Positions 9,941 through 18,745 of a DNA stretch of 64,000 bases are shown here, in pieces. The position numbers and the translations under genes were made by a program. The notes beneath the pieces are model-generated. The model saw only the letters and a list, made by a program, of their open reading frames with translations, was not told the origin of the DNA and searched no databases. Within the stretch, counting starts at the first letter, position 1; each line of letters starts with the position of its first letter. Source of the stretch: Bog-473 sp963764305 (lineage in GTDB: Bacteria > Actinomycetota > Acidimicrobiia > Acidimicrobiales > RAAP-2); contig CAVXSD010000006.1 in NCBI GenBank assembly GCA_963764305.1, positions 760,739-824,738 on the forward strand, written 5' to 3'.

Positions 9941-10401
9941 TGCCACATCCCTTCTACCCTTCGGGCAATCCACGGTTCAACCACGTGGCCATGTCGCTGC
10001 CGGCGGACCTGCTCGATGCCGAGAACCGCGCCGATCTCTGCCGTTTCTTCGACGAGGTGCTCGGCTTCGAGGAGATGGAGGTCATGACGGAGGACCGACG
10101 GCGCCTCATCATGAGCTGCGTCCACTGGGACCAATTCATCTTCCTGATCGCCGAGGACGAGCCGATGCGCTGCCCCCGCATGGATCACTACGGCTTCTCC
10201 GTCGGGTCGCTCGACGAGTTGAAGGGCATTCAGGAGCGGGCCGAGAAGTTCCGCACGCTGGACGACCGCATGGAGCTGATCGACCTGCACATGGACGACC
10301 AGAAGATGGTCAAGATCCACTCGCTCTACGTGCGTTACCTCCTGCCCATGACGATCGAGTTCCAGTACTGGGAGTTCCCCGAGGTGGCAAAGGCCGGCTG
10401 A
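9940..10401 (+). CDS. VOC/glyoxalase superfamily protein
   Basis: 153 aa, translationally coupled to the upstream dehydrogenase (TGATG). The pattern FNHVAMSLP..., DLCRFFDEVLGFEEMEV and a final MTIEFQYWEFPEV fits a vicinal-oxygen-chelate fold, with metal ligands plausibly in the NHVAMS and EFQYWEF strands. Members are dioxygenases, epimerases or lyases. The enzyme activity is not identifiable. Confidence 0.75.
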   Translation: MPHPFYPSGNPRFNHVAMSLPADLLDAENRADLCRFFDEVLGFEEMEVMTEDRRRLIMSCVHWDQFIFLIAEDEPMRCPRMDHYGFSVGSLDELKGIQERAEKFRTLDDRMELIDLHMDDQKMVKIHSLYVRYLLPMTIEFQYWEFPEVAKAG

Positions 10402-10450
10402 ACCCCGGCGGATCTGAACGGTCCACTCGGCGCACCGGTACGGTGCCAGC

Positions 10451-11278
10451 ATGACCAGTCCCACACCTGAGCCCGGGCGGGCCGAGCGGTTCCGTGCGCT
10501 GCACGTCCCCGGCACGCCACTCCTGATGCCCAACGCCTGGGACATCGGATCGGCCGTCCTGTTCGCCTCGATCGGATTCGAGGCGATCGCAACGACGAGC
10601 GGCGGCTTCGCCGCCACCAAGGGCCGCGCCGACGGGCGCATGACCAGGGAGGAGGTGCTGGCCCACTCTGCCGAGCTGGCCGGCGCGGTCGACATCCCGG
10701 TCTCGGCCGACCTCGAGAACTGCTTCGCCCACGATCCCGACGGCGTCGCGGCCACCATCACCGCGGCCGTCGCCACGGGACTGGCCGGCGGGTCGGTCGA
10801 GGACTACACCAGGGACCCCGCCGACCCGATCTACGACCTGGCCCGGGCGGCCGAGCGGGTGCGGGCCGCCGCTGAAGCGGCCCATGCCGGTCCGGTGCCC
10901 TTCGTCCTGACGGCCCGGGCGGAGAACTACCTGCACGGCCGGCCCGACCTGGGCGACACGATCGCCCGCCTGCAGGCGTTCCAGGAGGCCGGGGCCGACG
11001 TCCTCTTCGCTCCCCGCGTGGTCGACCCGGCCGACCTGCGCGAGGTGCTCACCGCGGTCGACCGGCCGGTCAGCGTGCTCGTCGTCCCGGGCGCGCCCAC
11101 GGTCGGCGAGCTGGCCGAGCTCGGGGTGAGCCGCGTCTCGGTAGGGGGCGCCATCGCGGTGGCGGCCTACGGCGCCGCCATCAACGCCGTCGTCGAGCTA
11201 CGTGACCAGGGTACGACGGGCTACTGGGATCTGGCCGCCGCGGCGCGTCCGGTGATGAACGCCGCCTTCATTCACTGA
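10451..11278 (+). CDS. Isocitrate lyase/PEP mutase family protein
   Basis: 275-aa TIM-barrel protein. Signatures are PNAWDIGSAVLFASIGFEAIATTSGG near the N-terminus, the metal-binding DLENCF segment at about residue 90, TARAENYLHGRPDLGDTI, and SVGGAIAVAAYGA at the C-terminus. Relatives include methylisocitrate lyase, oxaloacetate decarboxylase and 2-methylisocitrate-like lyases acting on 2- to 4-carbon oxo acids. Length is right for the family. It is convergent with the RidA gene, overlapping its 3' end by 11 bp. Confidence 0.88.
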   Translation: MTSPTPEPGRAERFRALHVPGTPLLMPNAWDIGSAVLFASIGFEAIATTSGGFAATKGRADGRMTREEVLAHSAELAGAVDIPVSADLENCFAHDPDGVAATITAAVATGLAGGSVEDYTRDPADPIYDLARAAERVRAAAEAAHAGPVPFVLTARAENYLHGRPDLGDTIARLQAFQEAGADVLFAPRVVDPADLREVLTAVDRPVSVLVVPGAPTVGELAELGVSRVSVGGAIAVAAYGAAINAVVELRDQGTTGYWDLAAAARPVMNAAFIH

Positions 11279-11738
11279 CGGCAACCGTCACCTCGATTTC
11301 CACCGCCCCGTTCCGCGGGAGGGCGGCGACCCCGATGGCCGAGCGGGTGTGGCGACCCGCGTCGCCGAAGACGTCGGCCAGCACCTTGCTCGCCCCGTCC
11401 ACCACCGCCGGCTGCTGGTGGAAGTCCGGCGCCGACGACACGAAGCCCGTCACCGTCAGGACGCGTTCGACGCGGTCGAGGGAACCGAGTGCGTCCTCGA
11501 GCACGGCGAGGGCGTTCAGCGCGCAGACGGCGGCAGCCTCGGTGCCCTGCTCCACCGTCACGGTGTCGCCCAGTCGCCCGAGGCAGGTCAGCTCCCCGGC
11601 GATGCGGGGCAGTTGCCCCGATGTGCGCGCCACGCCGTCGTGCACCACCACGGCGTCGAGCGGGTCGTGGGGTGGGTGCGGCCCGTGCAGTGTGAGACCC
11701 AGCTCAACGAGCCGGGCGCGGATGGTGCCCTCGCTCAC
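11268..11738 (-). CDS. RidA family protein
   Basis: 156 aa from GTG 11738, five bases after the stop of the class II aldolase gene. RidA-type features are DAVVVHDGVARTSGQLP, the trimer-interface segment ALNALAVLEDALGSLDRVERVLTVTGFV, and a C-terminal RSAIGVAALPRNGAVEIEVTVAV containing the usual Arg near the active cleft. RidA deaminates enamine/imine intermediates. It is slightly longer at the N-terminus than the 130-aa canonical form. Co-transcription with the aldolase is likely. Confidence 0.88.
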   Translation of the reverse strand: MSEGTIRARLVELGLTLHGPHPPHDPLDAVVVHDGVARTSGQLPRIAGELTCLGRLGDTVTVEQGTEAAAVCALNALAVLEDALGSLDRVERVLTVTGFVSSAPDFHQQPAVVDGASKVLADVFGDAGRHTRSAIGVAALPRNGAVEIEVTVAVSE

Positions 11739-11743
11739 CGCGC

Positions 11744-12382
11744 CTACCGCATGTAGGGCCAGTAGCTGGCGAAGGTGGCGTTGACCTTCTCCGGCAACGG
11801 GAAGATGCCGCCCAGCTGCTTGGCTCCCCAGATGATCTTGGCGGACCGCTCGACCAGCGCAGTGTTGTGCATCGCCTTCTCCATCGTCGTGCCGATCGCC
11901 ACCATCCCGTGGTTGGCGATGAGCGCCGCGCTGCGGTTCTCCAGAGCCTTGACCACCTGCTCGGCCAGATCGGGCGAGCCGCTCGCTGCGTATTCCGAAC
12001 AGCGGATGTCCCCCCCGAGGTAGACGGTGAACTCGTCGATGCAGCTCGGGATGTCCTGGTGGGCGACGGCGAACATGGTGGCGTGCACCGCGTGCGAGTG
12101 GATGCACACCGCGAAGTCCTCATAGGCCGCCTGCACCGCGATGTGGAGGTACTTCTCCGAAGTGGGGCCACGCTCGCCCGAGACGACATCCCCGGCGGGA
12201 TTCACGATCACGATGTCGTCCACCGCCATGAGCCGGTAGTCGAGCGAGGAGGGGGTGACGGCGATGTTGCCGTCCTCCATGCGCGCCGAGATGTTGCCCG
12301 AGGTCCCCTCGACCAACCCCTTCTCGAGCAGCTCCTTGGCCGCGGCGACGATCTGCTCTGGTGCGTTCTCGATGAAGGCCAT
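11744..12382 (-). CDS. Class II aldolase/adducin family protein
   Basis: 212 aa from ATG 12382, placed after a GTGAGGAGA ribosome site. Zinc-dependent aldolase of the L-fuculose-phosphate/ribulose-5-phosphate-epimerase fold. TSGNISAR is the phosphate-binding loop, CIHSHAVHATMFAV carries two zinc His, and NHGMVAIG supplies the third. Members cleave or epimerise sugar phosphates or decarboxylate related acids. The upstream region, shared with a divergent SDR gene, contains a palindromic operator-like site. Confidence 0.9.
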   Translation of the reverse strand: MAFIENAPEQIVAAAKELLEKGLVEGTSGNISARMEDGNIAVTPSSLDYRLMAVDDIVIVNPAGDVVSGERGPTSEKYLHIAVQAAYEDFAVCIHSHAVHATMFAVAHQDIPSCIDEFTVYLGGDIRCSEYAASGSPDLAEQVVKALENRSAALIANHGMVAIGTTMEKAMHNTALVERSAKIIWGAKQLGGIFPLPEKVNATFASYWPYMR

Positions 12383-12462
12383 GGCCCGGGTCTCCTCACG
12401 GCTGAGCGGACGAAACGTCCTCGCCCGACGGTCGCTGTGATCGTACAACGCCGGCGGCAATG

Positions 12463-12480
12463 CCTGACACGGATGTCAGG
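12463..12480. promoter_or_regulatory. Operator-like palindrome, copy 2
   Basis: CCTGACA-CGGA-TGTCAGG is a perfect inverted repeat with 7-bp arms and a 4-nt spacer. It lies in the 125-bp gap between the divergent class II aldolase and SDR genes, 28 bp before the SDR start, so a bound repressor could control both. Confidence 0.6.
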
Positions 12481-12507
12481 GAAGGGGCGCCCGGGTACTC
12501 TCTGGCC

Positions 12508-13398
12508 ATGGGACTTCTTGACGGTCGAGCGGCGGTGGTGACGGGCGCGGGACGGGGCATCGGGCGGGACATCGCCCTCTGCCTGGCCGCGGAGGGCGCC
12601 AAGGTCGTGGTCAACGACGTGGGCGTGACCCTCGGGGGTGCGGGCACCGAGGAGGACCCCGCCGCCCAGGTCTGCAAGGAGATCGAGGCGGCGGGCGGCA
12701 GCGCCGTCCCCAATTACGACTCGGTGAGCGACTTCGAGGGCGCCGGCAGGATCATCGGGACGGCGCTGGACAGCTTCGGGTCCGTCGACATCGTCGTGAA
12801 CAACGCCGGGATCGTGCGCGACCGGACCGTCGTCAAGATGGACGAGGCCGATTACGACGCGGTCATCGCGGTGCACCAGAAGGGCACCTTCAACACGGTC
12901 CGGCACGCGGCGCCGCTCATGAAGGACGCCGGCTACGGGCGCATCGTCAACATCACCTCCTCGGCGGGGCTGCGGGGCAACTTCGGGCAGACGAATTACG
13001 GCGCCGCCAAGGCCGCCATCATGGGCATGACCTTCGTCTGGGCCCTCGAGCTCGGCAAGTACGGCATCACGGTCAATGCGGTCGCCCCGGCCGGCTTCAC
13101 CCGCATGACCGAGGGCCTCTACGCCGGAGCAGAGCCGCCGGCCGATCAGGATCCCGCACTCAATGCGCCGCTGATCGCCTTCCTGGCCTCCGAAGACGCC
13201 TCCTACGTGAACGGGCAGGTCCTCGGTCGCACCGGATTCGCCTACACCCTCTTCCAGACTCCGCGGCAGATCGCCTCCATGTGGCGTGAGGGCGGCTGGA
13301 GCCCCCAGGAGGTGGCCGACCACTTCCACGAGGTCCTGGGCCAGCACCTCCAGCCCGTGGGCATGGGCGAGCATCCACTCCTGGGCAAGAAGGACTAG
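12508..13398 (+). CDS. SDR family oxidoreductase (hydroxyacyl-CoA dehydrogenase-like)
   Basis: 296 aa from ATG 12508. TGAGRGIG cofactor loop, NNAG at about residue 97, and a catalytic Ser plus YGAAKAA near residues 150-170. The insertion with VVVNDVGVTLGGAGTEEDPA after the first Rossmann strand is typical of the 3-hydroxyacyl-CoA dehydrogenase domain of bifunctional MFE-2-like enzymes, which suggests acyl-CoA beta-oxidation. An aldehyde dehydrogenase gene follows 73 bp downstream. Confidence 0.9.
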   Translation: MGLLDGRAAVVTGAGRGIGRDIALCLAAEGAKVVVNDVGVTLGGAGTEEDPAAQVCKEIEAAGGSAVPNYDSVSDFEGAGRIIGTALDSFGSVDIVVNNAGIVRDRTVVKMDEADYDAVIAVHQKGTFNTVRHAAPLMKDAGYGRIVNITSSAGLRGNFGQTNYGAAKAAIMGMTFVWALELGKYGITVNAVAPAGFTRMTEGLYAGAEPPADQDPALNAPLIAFLASEDASYVNGQVLGRTGFAYTLFQTPRQIASMWREGGWSPQEVADHFHEVLGQHLQPVGMGEHPLLGKKD

Positions 13399-13471
13399 AG
13401 CGCCCCGGGCGGTTGCCTCCCGACCTGGATAGGGTGGGAGCAGCTGAAGTCAGACCATCGAGGAGGGCACC

Positions 13472-14890
13472 ATGCTCGTGCGCGACAAGATCTACATCAA
13501 CGGGGCCTGGGTCCCCTCGACCGGCAAGGGCGCGTTGGAAGTCATCGACTCGGCCACCGAGGAGGTCTTCGCGACGATCCCCGAGGGGACGCCCGAGGAC
13601 GTCGACAAGGCCGTGCAGGCCGCGGCGGCCGCCTTCCCCGGCTGGGCCGCCACCTCCCTCGAGGAGCGCGGCAAGCTACTCACGCGCATCGGCGAGGCCC
13701 TGGGCGCCCGCACCGACGAGATCGCACAGGTCATCTCGCACGAAGTCGGCATGCCCATGACCCTCTCGGGGTCCATCCAGGTCGGCCTGCCGGCCGGCGC
13801 CTTCGCCGACGCCGCCAACGCCGCCGAGGCCTTCCAGTGGGAAGAGGAGCTCGGCAACTCGCTCGTCGTGCACGAGCCCATCGGGGTCGTGGGCGCCATC
13901 ACGCCGTGGAACTTCCCCCTGTACCAGGTCGTGCTCAAGGTGGCTCCCGCGCTGGCCGCGGGCTGCACCGTCGTCCTCAAGCCCAGCGAGGTGGCGCCGA
14001 TCAACGCCTTCATCCTGGCCGACATCATCGACGAGGTCGGCCTACCGGCCGGCGTGTTCAATTTGGTAAGTGGTGTCGGGCCGGTGGTAGGCGAGGCCAT
14101 CGCGGCGCACCCCAAGGTCGACATGGTGTCCTTCACCGGCTCCACCCGGGCCGGACGGCGGGTCATGGAGCTCGCCGCCGAGGGCATCAAGCGGGTCGCG
14201 CTCGAGCTGGGCGGCAAGTCGGCCAACATCCTGCTCGACGACGCCGACCTGGCGGCGGCCGTGCCGGCCGGGGTGTTCGCCTGCTACATGAACTCGGGCC
14301 AGACCTGCTCGGCCCTCACCCGGATGCTCGTCCCCCGGGACAAGCTGTCCGAGGTGGAAGAGCTGGCGGCGGGCGCCGCCGCCGGCTTCGCCCCCGGCGA
14401 CCCCTTCGAGCCCGGCAAGCTGCTCGGGCCGCTCGTGTCCTCGGTACAGAGGGAGCGGGTGCGGGGCTACATCAACAAGGGAATCGAGGAGGGGGCCAAG
14501 CTGGTCGTCGGCGGAGCGGCCGCACCCGAAGGACTGGAGAAGGGCTTCTTCGTCCAGCCCACGGTCTTCTCCGAAGTCACCCCGGACATGACCATCGCCC
14601 GGGAGGAGATCTTCGGTCCCGTCCTCTCCATTATCCCCTACGACACCGAGGAAGAGGCGATCGAGATCGCCAACGGCACCCCCTACGGCCTGTCCGGCGG
14701 GGTGTGGAGCAGCGACCCGGACCGGGCCGAGAAGGTGGCGCGGCAGATGCGGACCGGTCAGGTCGACATCAACGGTGGGGCCTTCAACCCGGGCGCGCCC
14801 TTCGGCGGCTACAAGCAGTCGGGTAACGGCCGTGAGCGCGGCAAGTACGGGTTCGAGGAGTACATCGAGACCAAGGCGATGCAGCGCTAG
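13472..14890 (+). CDS. Aldehyde dehydrogenase (NAD(P)+)
   Basis: 472 aa. TPWNFPLYQVVLKVAPALAAG and the FTGS cofactor motif are present. The general-base Glu is in LELGGKSANI near residue 245 and the nucleophilic Cys in NSGQTCSALTR near residue 280. A late EEIFGPVLS motif completes the ALDH signature. It oxidises an aldehyde to the acid; specificity is unknown. A GAGGAGG ribosome site precedes the ATG. Confidence 0.95.
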   Translation: MLVRDKIYINGAWVPSTGKGALEVIDSATEEVFATIPEGTPEDVDKAVQAAAAAFPGWAATSLEERGKLLTRIGEALGARTDEIAQVISHEVGMPMTLSGSIQVGLPAGAFADAANAAEAFQWEEELGNSLVVHEPIGVVGAITPWNFPLYQVVLKVAPALAAGCTVVLKPSEVAPINAFILADIIDEVGLPAGVFNLVSGVGPVVGEAIAAHPKVDMVSFTGSTRAGRRVMELAAEGIKRVALELGGKSANILLDDADLAAAVPAGVFACYMNSGQTCSALTRMLVPRDKLSEVEELAAGAAAGFAPGDPFEPGKLLGPLVSSVQRERVRGYINKGIEEGAKLVVGGAAAPEGLEKGFFVQPTVFSEVTPDMTIAREEIFGPVLSIIPYDTEEEAIEIANGTPYGLSGGVWSSDPDRAEKVARQMRTGQVDINGGAFNPGAPFGGYKQSGNGRERGKYGFEEYIETKAMQR

Positions 14891-14966
14891 GGTCGGACAC
14901 CTCCATCACGAAGATCGCCTGAACCTCCTGCTCGCGTCGCCCTACGATCACGAACATGGAGGGCAC

Positions 14967-15798
14967 ATGAGCACGGCGCGGAACGGTGGCGTCGAGATCT
15001 ACTACGAGGAGTTCGGCGACCCGAACGCGCCGACACTCCTGCTGGTCAACGGCCTCGGCTCCCAGTGCCTGAACTACGCCGTGGAGTGGTGCCAGCTCTT
15101 CTGCGACGAGGGCTTCCATGTCGTGCGGTTCGACAACCGCGACGTCGGCCTCTCCACGAAACCCGAGGGCACCGACTACACGCTCGTCGACATGGCCGAT
15201 GACGCCATCGCCGTGCTCGATGCCGTCGGCGCCGCCAAGGCCCACGTGATGGGCTGCTCCATGGGAGGGATGATCGTCCAGCGGCTCGCCATCGACCGCG
15301 CGGACCGCCTGCTCTCCATGACCTCGGTGATGTCCCGCACCGGTGAGACCGGCTACGGCGACAGCTCACCCGAGGCCCTGGAGTTCCTGCTCGCCCCGCC
15401 CGCTCCGTCGCGCGCTGGCCTACATCGACCGTCAGGTGGCCGCCCTCCACGTCTACGGGTCGAAGGCCGAATGGCTGGACGACGACGCCATCCGCACCCG
15501 GGCCGCCGCGGCATACGACCGCTGCTTCTACCCGGCAGGGACCGGGCGGCAGATGAAAGCCGTCGCGGCCGACGGTTCCCGGTCCGCGCAGCTCGCCGGG
15601 TTGGACCTACCCGTGCTCGTGATCCACGGCAGTCGGGACACCCTCATCGACCCGAGCGGCGGACGTCGTACGGCTGAGGTCATTCCCGGCGCCCGCTACC
15701 TCGAGATCGACGGGATGGGTCACGACTACCCGCCACCGGTCTGGAAGGAGTGGGTCACCGCCTGGTCGGAGTTCGCGCACGCCTCCGTCCGCACCTGA
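14967..15798 (+). pseudogene. Alpha/beta hydrolase, frameshifted
   Basis: Two frames join into one alpha/beta hydrolase. The first, from ATG 14967, gives the oxyanion region LLVNGLGSQ, the nucleophile elbow MGCSMGGMIVQ and a cap start. At about 15400-15417 (the CCGTCGCGCGCTGG stretch) the frame must move to continue ALAYIDRQVAALHV, the acid residue in HGSRDTLIDP and the catalytic His in GMGHDYPPP. A single base insertion or two-base loss explains it. All catalytic residues survive, so this may be a sequencing error or a fresh mutation. The rejoined product would be about 276 aa. Confidence 0.85.
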
Positions 15799-15811
15799 GG
15801 GTCGGCGCGAC

Positions 15812-16789
15812 TCAGGTAGGGAGGGGCTGGTCTGCACTCCCGTCGGCCTCGACCCTCCGGTGCTTCCACAGTGAGGCATTGGCGGCGATCGCGGCCGTGA
15901 GGAGGCGACCGGCGAAGTACGTCCAGAGCAGGAGAGCCAGCGCGATCCCGATCGCGCCGTAGAGGGCCGACTTGCGCGAGACGACGTGGACGACGTAGGT
16001 GATGGTGAGCAGGTGCAGCACCCCCACCCCGACCGCGACGATGAGGGCCCCTGGCAGGAGCGCCGTCCATTCGCACTCCTCTCGCGGCAGCCACCACGAG
16101 ACCAGATACCAGGCGGCGCCGGCGACGACGACGGTCAGGAGCAGGGCCAGCACGCGGAACCCGAACGACTGCGAGCCCAGCCAAGCGGCGAGGTCGGCGA
16201 CACCGAAGAGCACGGTGACGAAGCCGACGAGGATCAGCGGGGCCCAGGGCGTGGGCTTCCGGGAGGTTTCCACTCTCCAGATCAGGCGGTGGACGATCCA
16301 CAGGACCCGGACGAAACTGCGCGCCGTCAGGGCCAGGGCGAACCCGCCCACCACCAACGCGACCAGGCGGTTCCACAGGGACAGGGTGCTCGTGCTGGCC
16401 ACCGCACTGGCGAGCAGCCCGCCGATGCCCGCCGAGCGCGTGGCGTCACCGGGGTCCTGCCCAGCCGCCGTCGACGACAGCCCGAAGCCGGTGACCATGA
16501 CGAAGGCGTAGGGCACCAGGAACATGAAGAGGCGGAACGCCACCGCCGCCGCCAGCACGCCACCCCCCGTCTGGGCGTCGCGCTCCACCGCATCGAAGGC
16601 CGTGTCGATCGAGGCCGAGTCGGCGCGCCGGGCTTCGATCCCCGCCCGGGTTCGCTCCGCCCGTTCACGCAGGTGCTGCAGGCGGTCCTTGACGGAGTCC
16701 GGAGCCGGCGGGGTGACGTCAGGCCCCGTCGGTTCCGCCTGCGCTGCGGGATCAGCCCGGGCGTCCCCCGAGTCGTCACCTGCGGCCAT
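15812..16789 (-). CDS. YihY/BrkB family inner-membrane protein
   Basis: 325 aa. A charged N-terminal region (about 90 residues) precedes several hydrophobic segments: ...GVLAAAVAFRLFMFLVPYAFVMVTGF, LVALVVGGFALALTA, APLILVGFVTVLFGVADL, LALLLTVVVAGAAWYLVSW and GAIGIALALLLWTYFAGRLLTAAIA. The last, with its LLLWTYF core, is typical of YihY/BrkB proteins (once called RNase BN). The function of the family is not settled. It is convergent with the hydrolase gene. Confidence 0.88.
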   Translation of the reverse strand: MAAGDDSGDARADPAAQAEPTGPDVTPPAPDSVKDRLQHLRERAERTRAGIEARRADSASIDTAFDAVERDAQTGGGVLAAAVAFRLFMFLVPYAFVMVTGFGLSSTAAGQDPGDATRSAGIGGLLASAVASTSTLSLWNRLVALVVGGFALALTARSFVRVLWIVHRLIWRVETSRKPTPWAPLILVGFVTVLFGVADLAAWLGSQSFGFRVLALLLTVVVAGAAWYLVSWWLPREECEWTALLPGALIVAVGVGVLHLLTITYVVHVVSRKSALYGAIGIALALLLWTYFAGRLLTAAIAANASLWKHRRVEADGSADQPLPT

Positions 16790-16992
16790 GCCGCATTCTT
16801 CCTCACCTGCCGAATTGATTCGCCGGAACCCACACCGCCGGTTCCCATGGTCCTGATCAGCCGCTCTGCGTCTGGGCGACGAGGCACGTCACGTCGTTGT
16901 CCTGGGCGTAAGCTGGACCTGCACGCCCATTGAAAGAGCCCCGACGAATCCTCCCGGCTCCGCGCTGTAGGGGCGGGCACAAAGGAGGACCA

Positions 16993-17220
16993 ATGACCTC
17001 ATCCGAGTGTTTGCATGTTGCCACACAGCTCGACGAGGACCATGCGCCCGAAACGAACGGTCGGATACCGGTCTGCCGACGGTGCGGTGCGCGTACCGAC
17101 GGACCCACGGGGATGCACCACGTCCTCCAGGAGGGCCGTGTCGGCCGGTCGAGCGACTGGCTCGTCGCCCAGTCACGACTTCGGGACATTGCCCACGCGC
17201 AGATGCTCCGAGGGAAGTGA
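16993..17220 (+). CDS. Small hypothetical protein with CxxC
   Basis: 75 aa from an ATG with an AAAGGAGGA ribosome site 4 bases upstream, which strongly supports the start. It contains one CRRCGART element at about residue 28 and an earlier Cys-His pair (ECLHV), hinting at a half or full zinc site. Not recognised as a named family. It stands alone between divergent and co-directional neighbours. Confidence 0.6.
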   Translation: MTSSECLHVATQLDEDHAPETNGRIPVCRRCGARTDGPTGMHHVLQEGRVGRSSDWLVAQSRLRDIAHAQMLRGK

Positions 17221-17327
17221 CGCACGCAGCTGCAGTGAGTCCGACAATCGAAACGAGGGGGGTGTCCGGCGAGAGCCTGCGGGATGGGTGAAGTCCTTCC
17301 GCGCCGAGCCGCCGGCGCTGGAGCTCC

Positions 17328-17371
17328 GGCGCCTCGGCGGCTCGGCGCCTCGGCGGCTCGGCGCCTCGGCG
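17328..17371. repeat. 16-bp GC-only tandem repeat
   Basis: GGCGCCTCGGCGGCTC is repeated about 2.7 times without mismatch in the intergenic gap before the GH99-like gene. Each unit is itself partly self-complementary (GGCGCC). No coding explanation seems convincing. It could be a slippage product or a structured leader. Confidence 0.7.
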
Positions 17372-17416
17372 CCGTGGGCCGCAAAGGTCGATGGGTTGAA
17401 GACTTAGGATCCCGCC

Positions 17417-18745
17417 GTGCGGACCACTCCGGGGCGACTGGCCAGTGCTGCCCTGGGGGGCGTGCTGGCCCTGGCACTCCTCGTGGTGGCGAGTGGCGGG
17501 CAATCGGCTGCAGGGCTGACGCCGACGAACACCATTCGTCCGCTGGTCGGCGCCTACTACTACCTCTGGAATCCGGAGAACTTCGCCGGCGGGACGCTGA
17601 GGGCCCATCTGGTGCCGGCGCAACTGCCGGCCGGCACTCTCGTGAACTCGCAGAGCCCGCGGACGGCGGCGCGGGACATCACCAACGCTCGCCGGTCCGG
17701 GATCAACTTCTTCGCAATGGACTGGTGGCCTTACGACACCGGCTACTCACCGAGGAGCTCCGAGCAGGAGCGCGCCATGAAATCCTTTCTCGCCGCGCCG
17801 AACATCTCCCAGATGCGCTTCGCCATGTTCTACGAGACATGGAACGTCGGTTTCGACCCCGGCCGGGAATCCACGCCCGTCACGTTCCAGATGGAGCTCC
17901 ACTTCGACGTGGACATGGTCTCCTTCGCGAAGCAGTTCTTCCACGACCGCTCATACCTGCGCATCAACGGCCGGCCCGTCGTCTTCTTGTACCTGACCCG
18001 GACCCTGACGGGCGACGTCGCCGGCATGATCCAAGGAGCGCGAACCGTATTGGAGGCACGTGGCTTCAACCCGTTCTTCATCGGGGACGAGGTGTACTGG
18101 CGGGTCACGCCGGAGAACCCCAATCCCGCGGGCCCGATCCTCACGACCACTCCGCAAGTCACCCGCATCGATCAATTCGATGCGGTGACGTCCTACATCC
18201 TGTACTACGGAGATCCCAATCGGCTGCTCGGTCCGACCAACGATTTCACGGGGTATCCAGGTACCACGGACATCATCGCCGACGAGCGGCACCTTCTCAG
18301 TGCGTACAGCGCGGCGACAAACGGTCGCGTGCCGGTCATCCCCGACATCTCGTCAGCCTTCAACGATCGTGGTTTCCGCCTTCCCACGAACCATCCGGCC
18401 CAACCCCGCCAATGGCTGCCTGGTGAAGGTCCGGCGTCGACACTCGACAACCTCTTCAGATGCGTCGCGCTGCCCGAGGTCGATCCGACCCTCCCGATGG
18501 TGATGGTGACCTCCTGGAACGACTGGAACGAGGACACCGGTATCGAACCCATCCCGGGCACCCCGACTGATGTCGACGACAGCGCTTCGGAACACGCCTA
18601 CACGCAGGGCTATTTCTACGGTGGCGAAGGGCGGAAGGCGTTGCAGGCCCTTCGAGCGGACGTGACACTCCTCGATGACCGGTTCGCAGGCGGGCATGCC
18701 GGTACCGGCCCGAACACGAAGTCGGGCACGGCCGGCTCATGTTGA
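17417..18745 (+). CDS. Secreted GH99/WbsX-like glycoside hydrolase domain protein
   Basis: 442 aa from GTG 17417 with an N-terminal hydrophobic segment (LASAALGGVLALALLVVASGG), so probably exported. The body has VGAYYYLWNPENF, ARRSGINFFAMDWWP, MRFAMFYETWN, NGRPVVFLYLTR, and a late TSWNDWNEDTGIEPIPG. The order of these motifs resembles the GH99-like/WbsX family, where the late Glu-containing WNEW-like segment is catalytic. Targets would be mannan- or wall-type glycans. The assignment is by motif recall. Its 3' end overlaps the convergent GT39-like gene by 9 bp. Confidence 0.7.
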   Translation: MRTTPGRLASAALGGVLALALLVVASGGQSAAGLTPTNTIRPLVGAYYYLWNPENFAGGTLRAHLVPAQLPAGTLVNSQSPRTAARDITNARRSGINFFAMDWWPYDTGYSPRSSEQERAMKSFLAAPNISQMRFAMFYETWNVGFDPGRESTPVTFQMELHFDVDMVSFAKQFFHDRSYLRINGRPVVFLYLTRTLTGDVAGMIQGARTVLEARGFNPFFIGDEVYWRVTPENPNPAGPILTTTPQVTRIDQFDAVTSYILYYGDPNRLLGPTNDFTGYPGTTDIIADERHLLSAYSAATNGRVPVIPDISSAFNDRGFRLPTNHPAQPRQWLPGEGPASTLDNLFRCVALPEVDPTLPMVMVTSWNDWNEDTGIEPIPGTPTDVDDSASEHAYTQGYFYGGEGRKALQALRADVTLLDDRFAGGHAGTGPNTKSGTAGSC

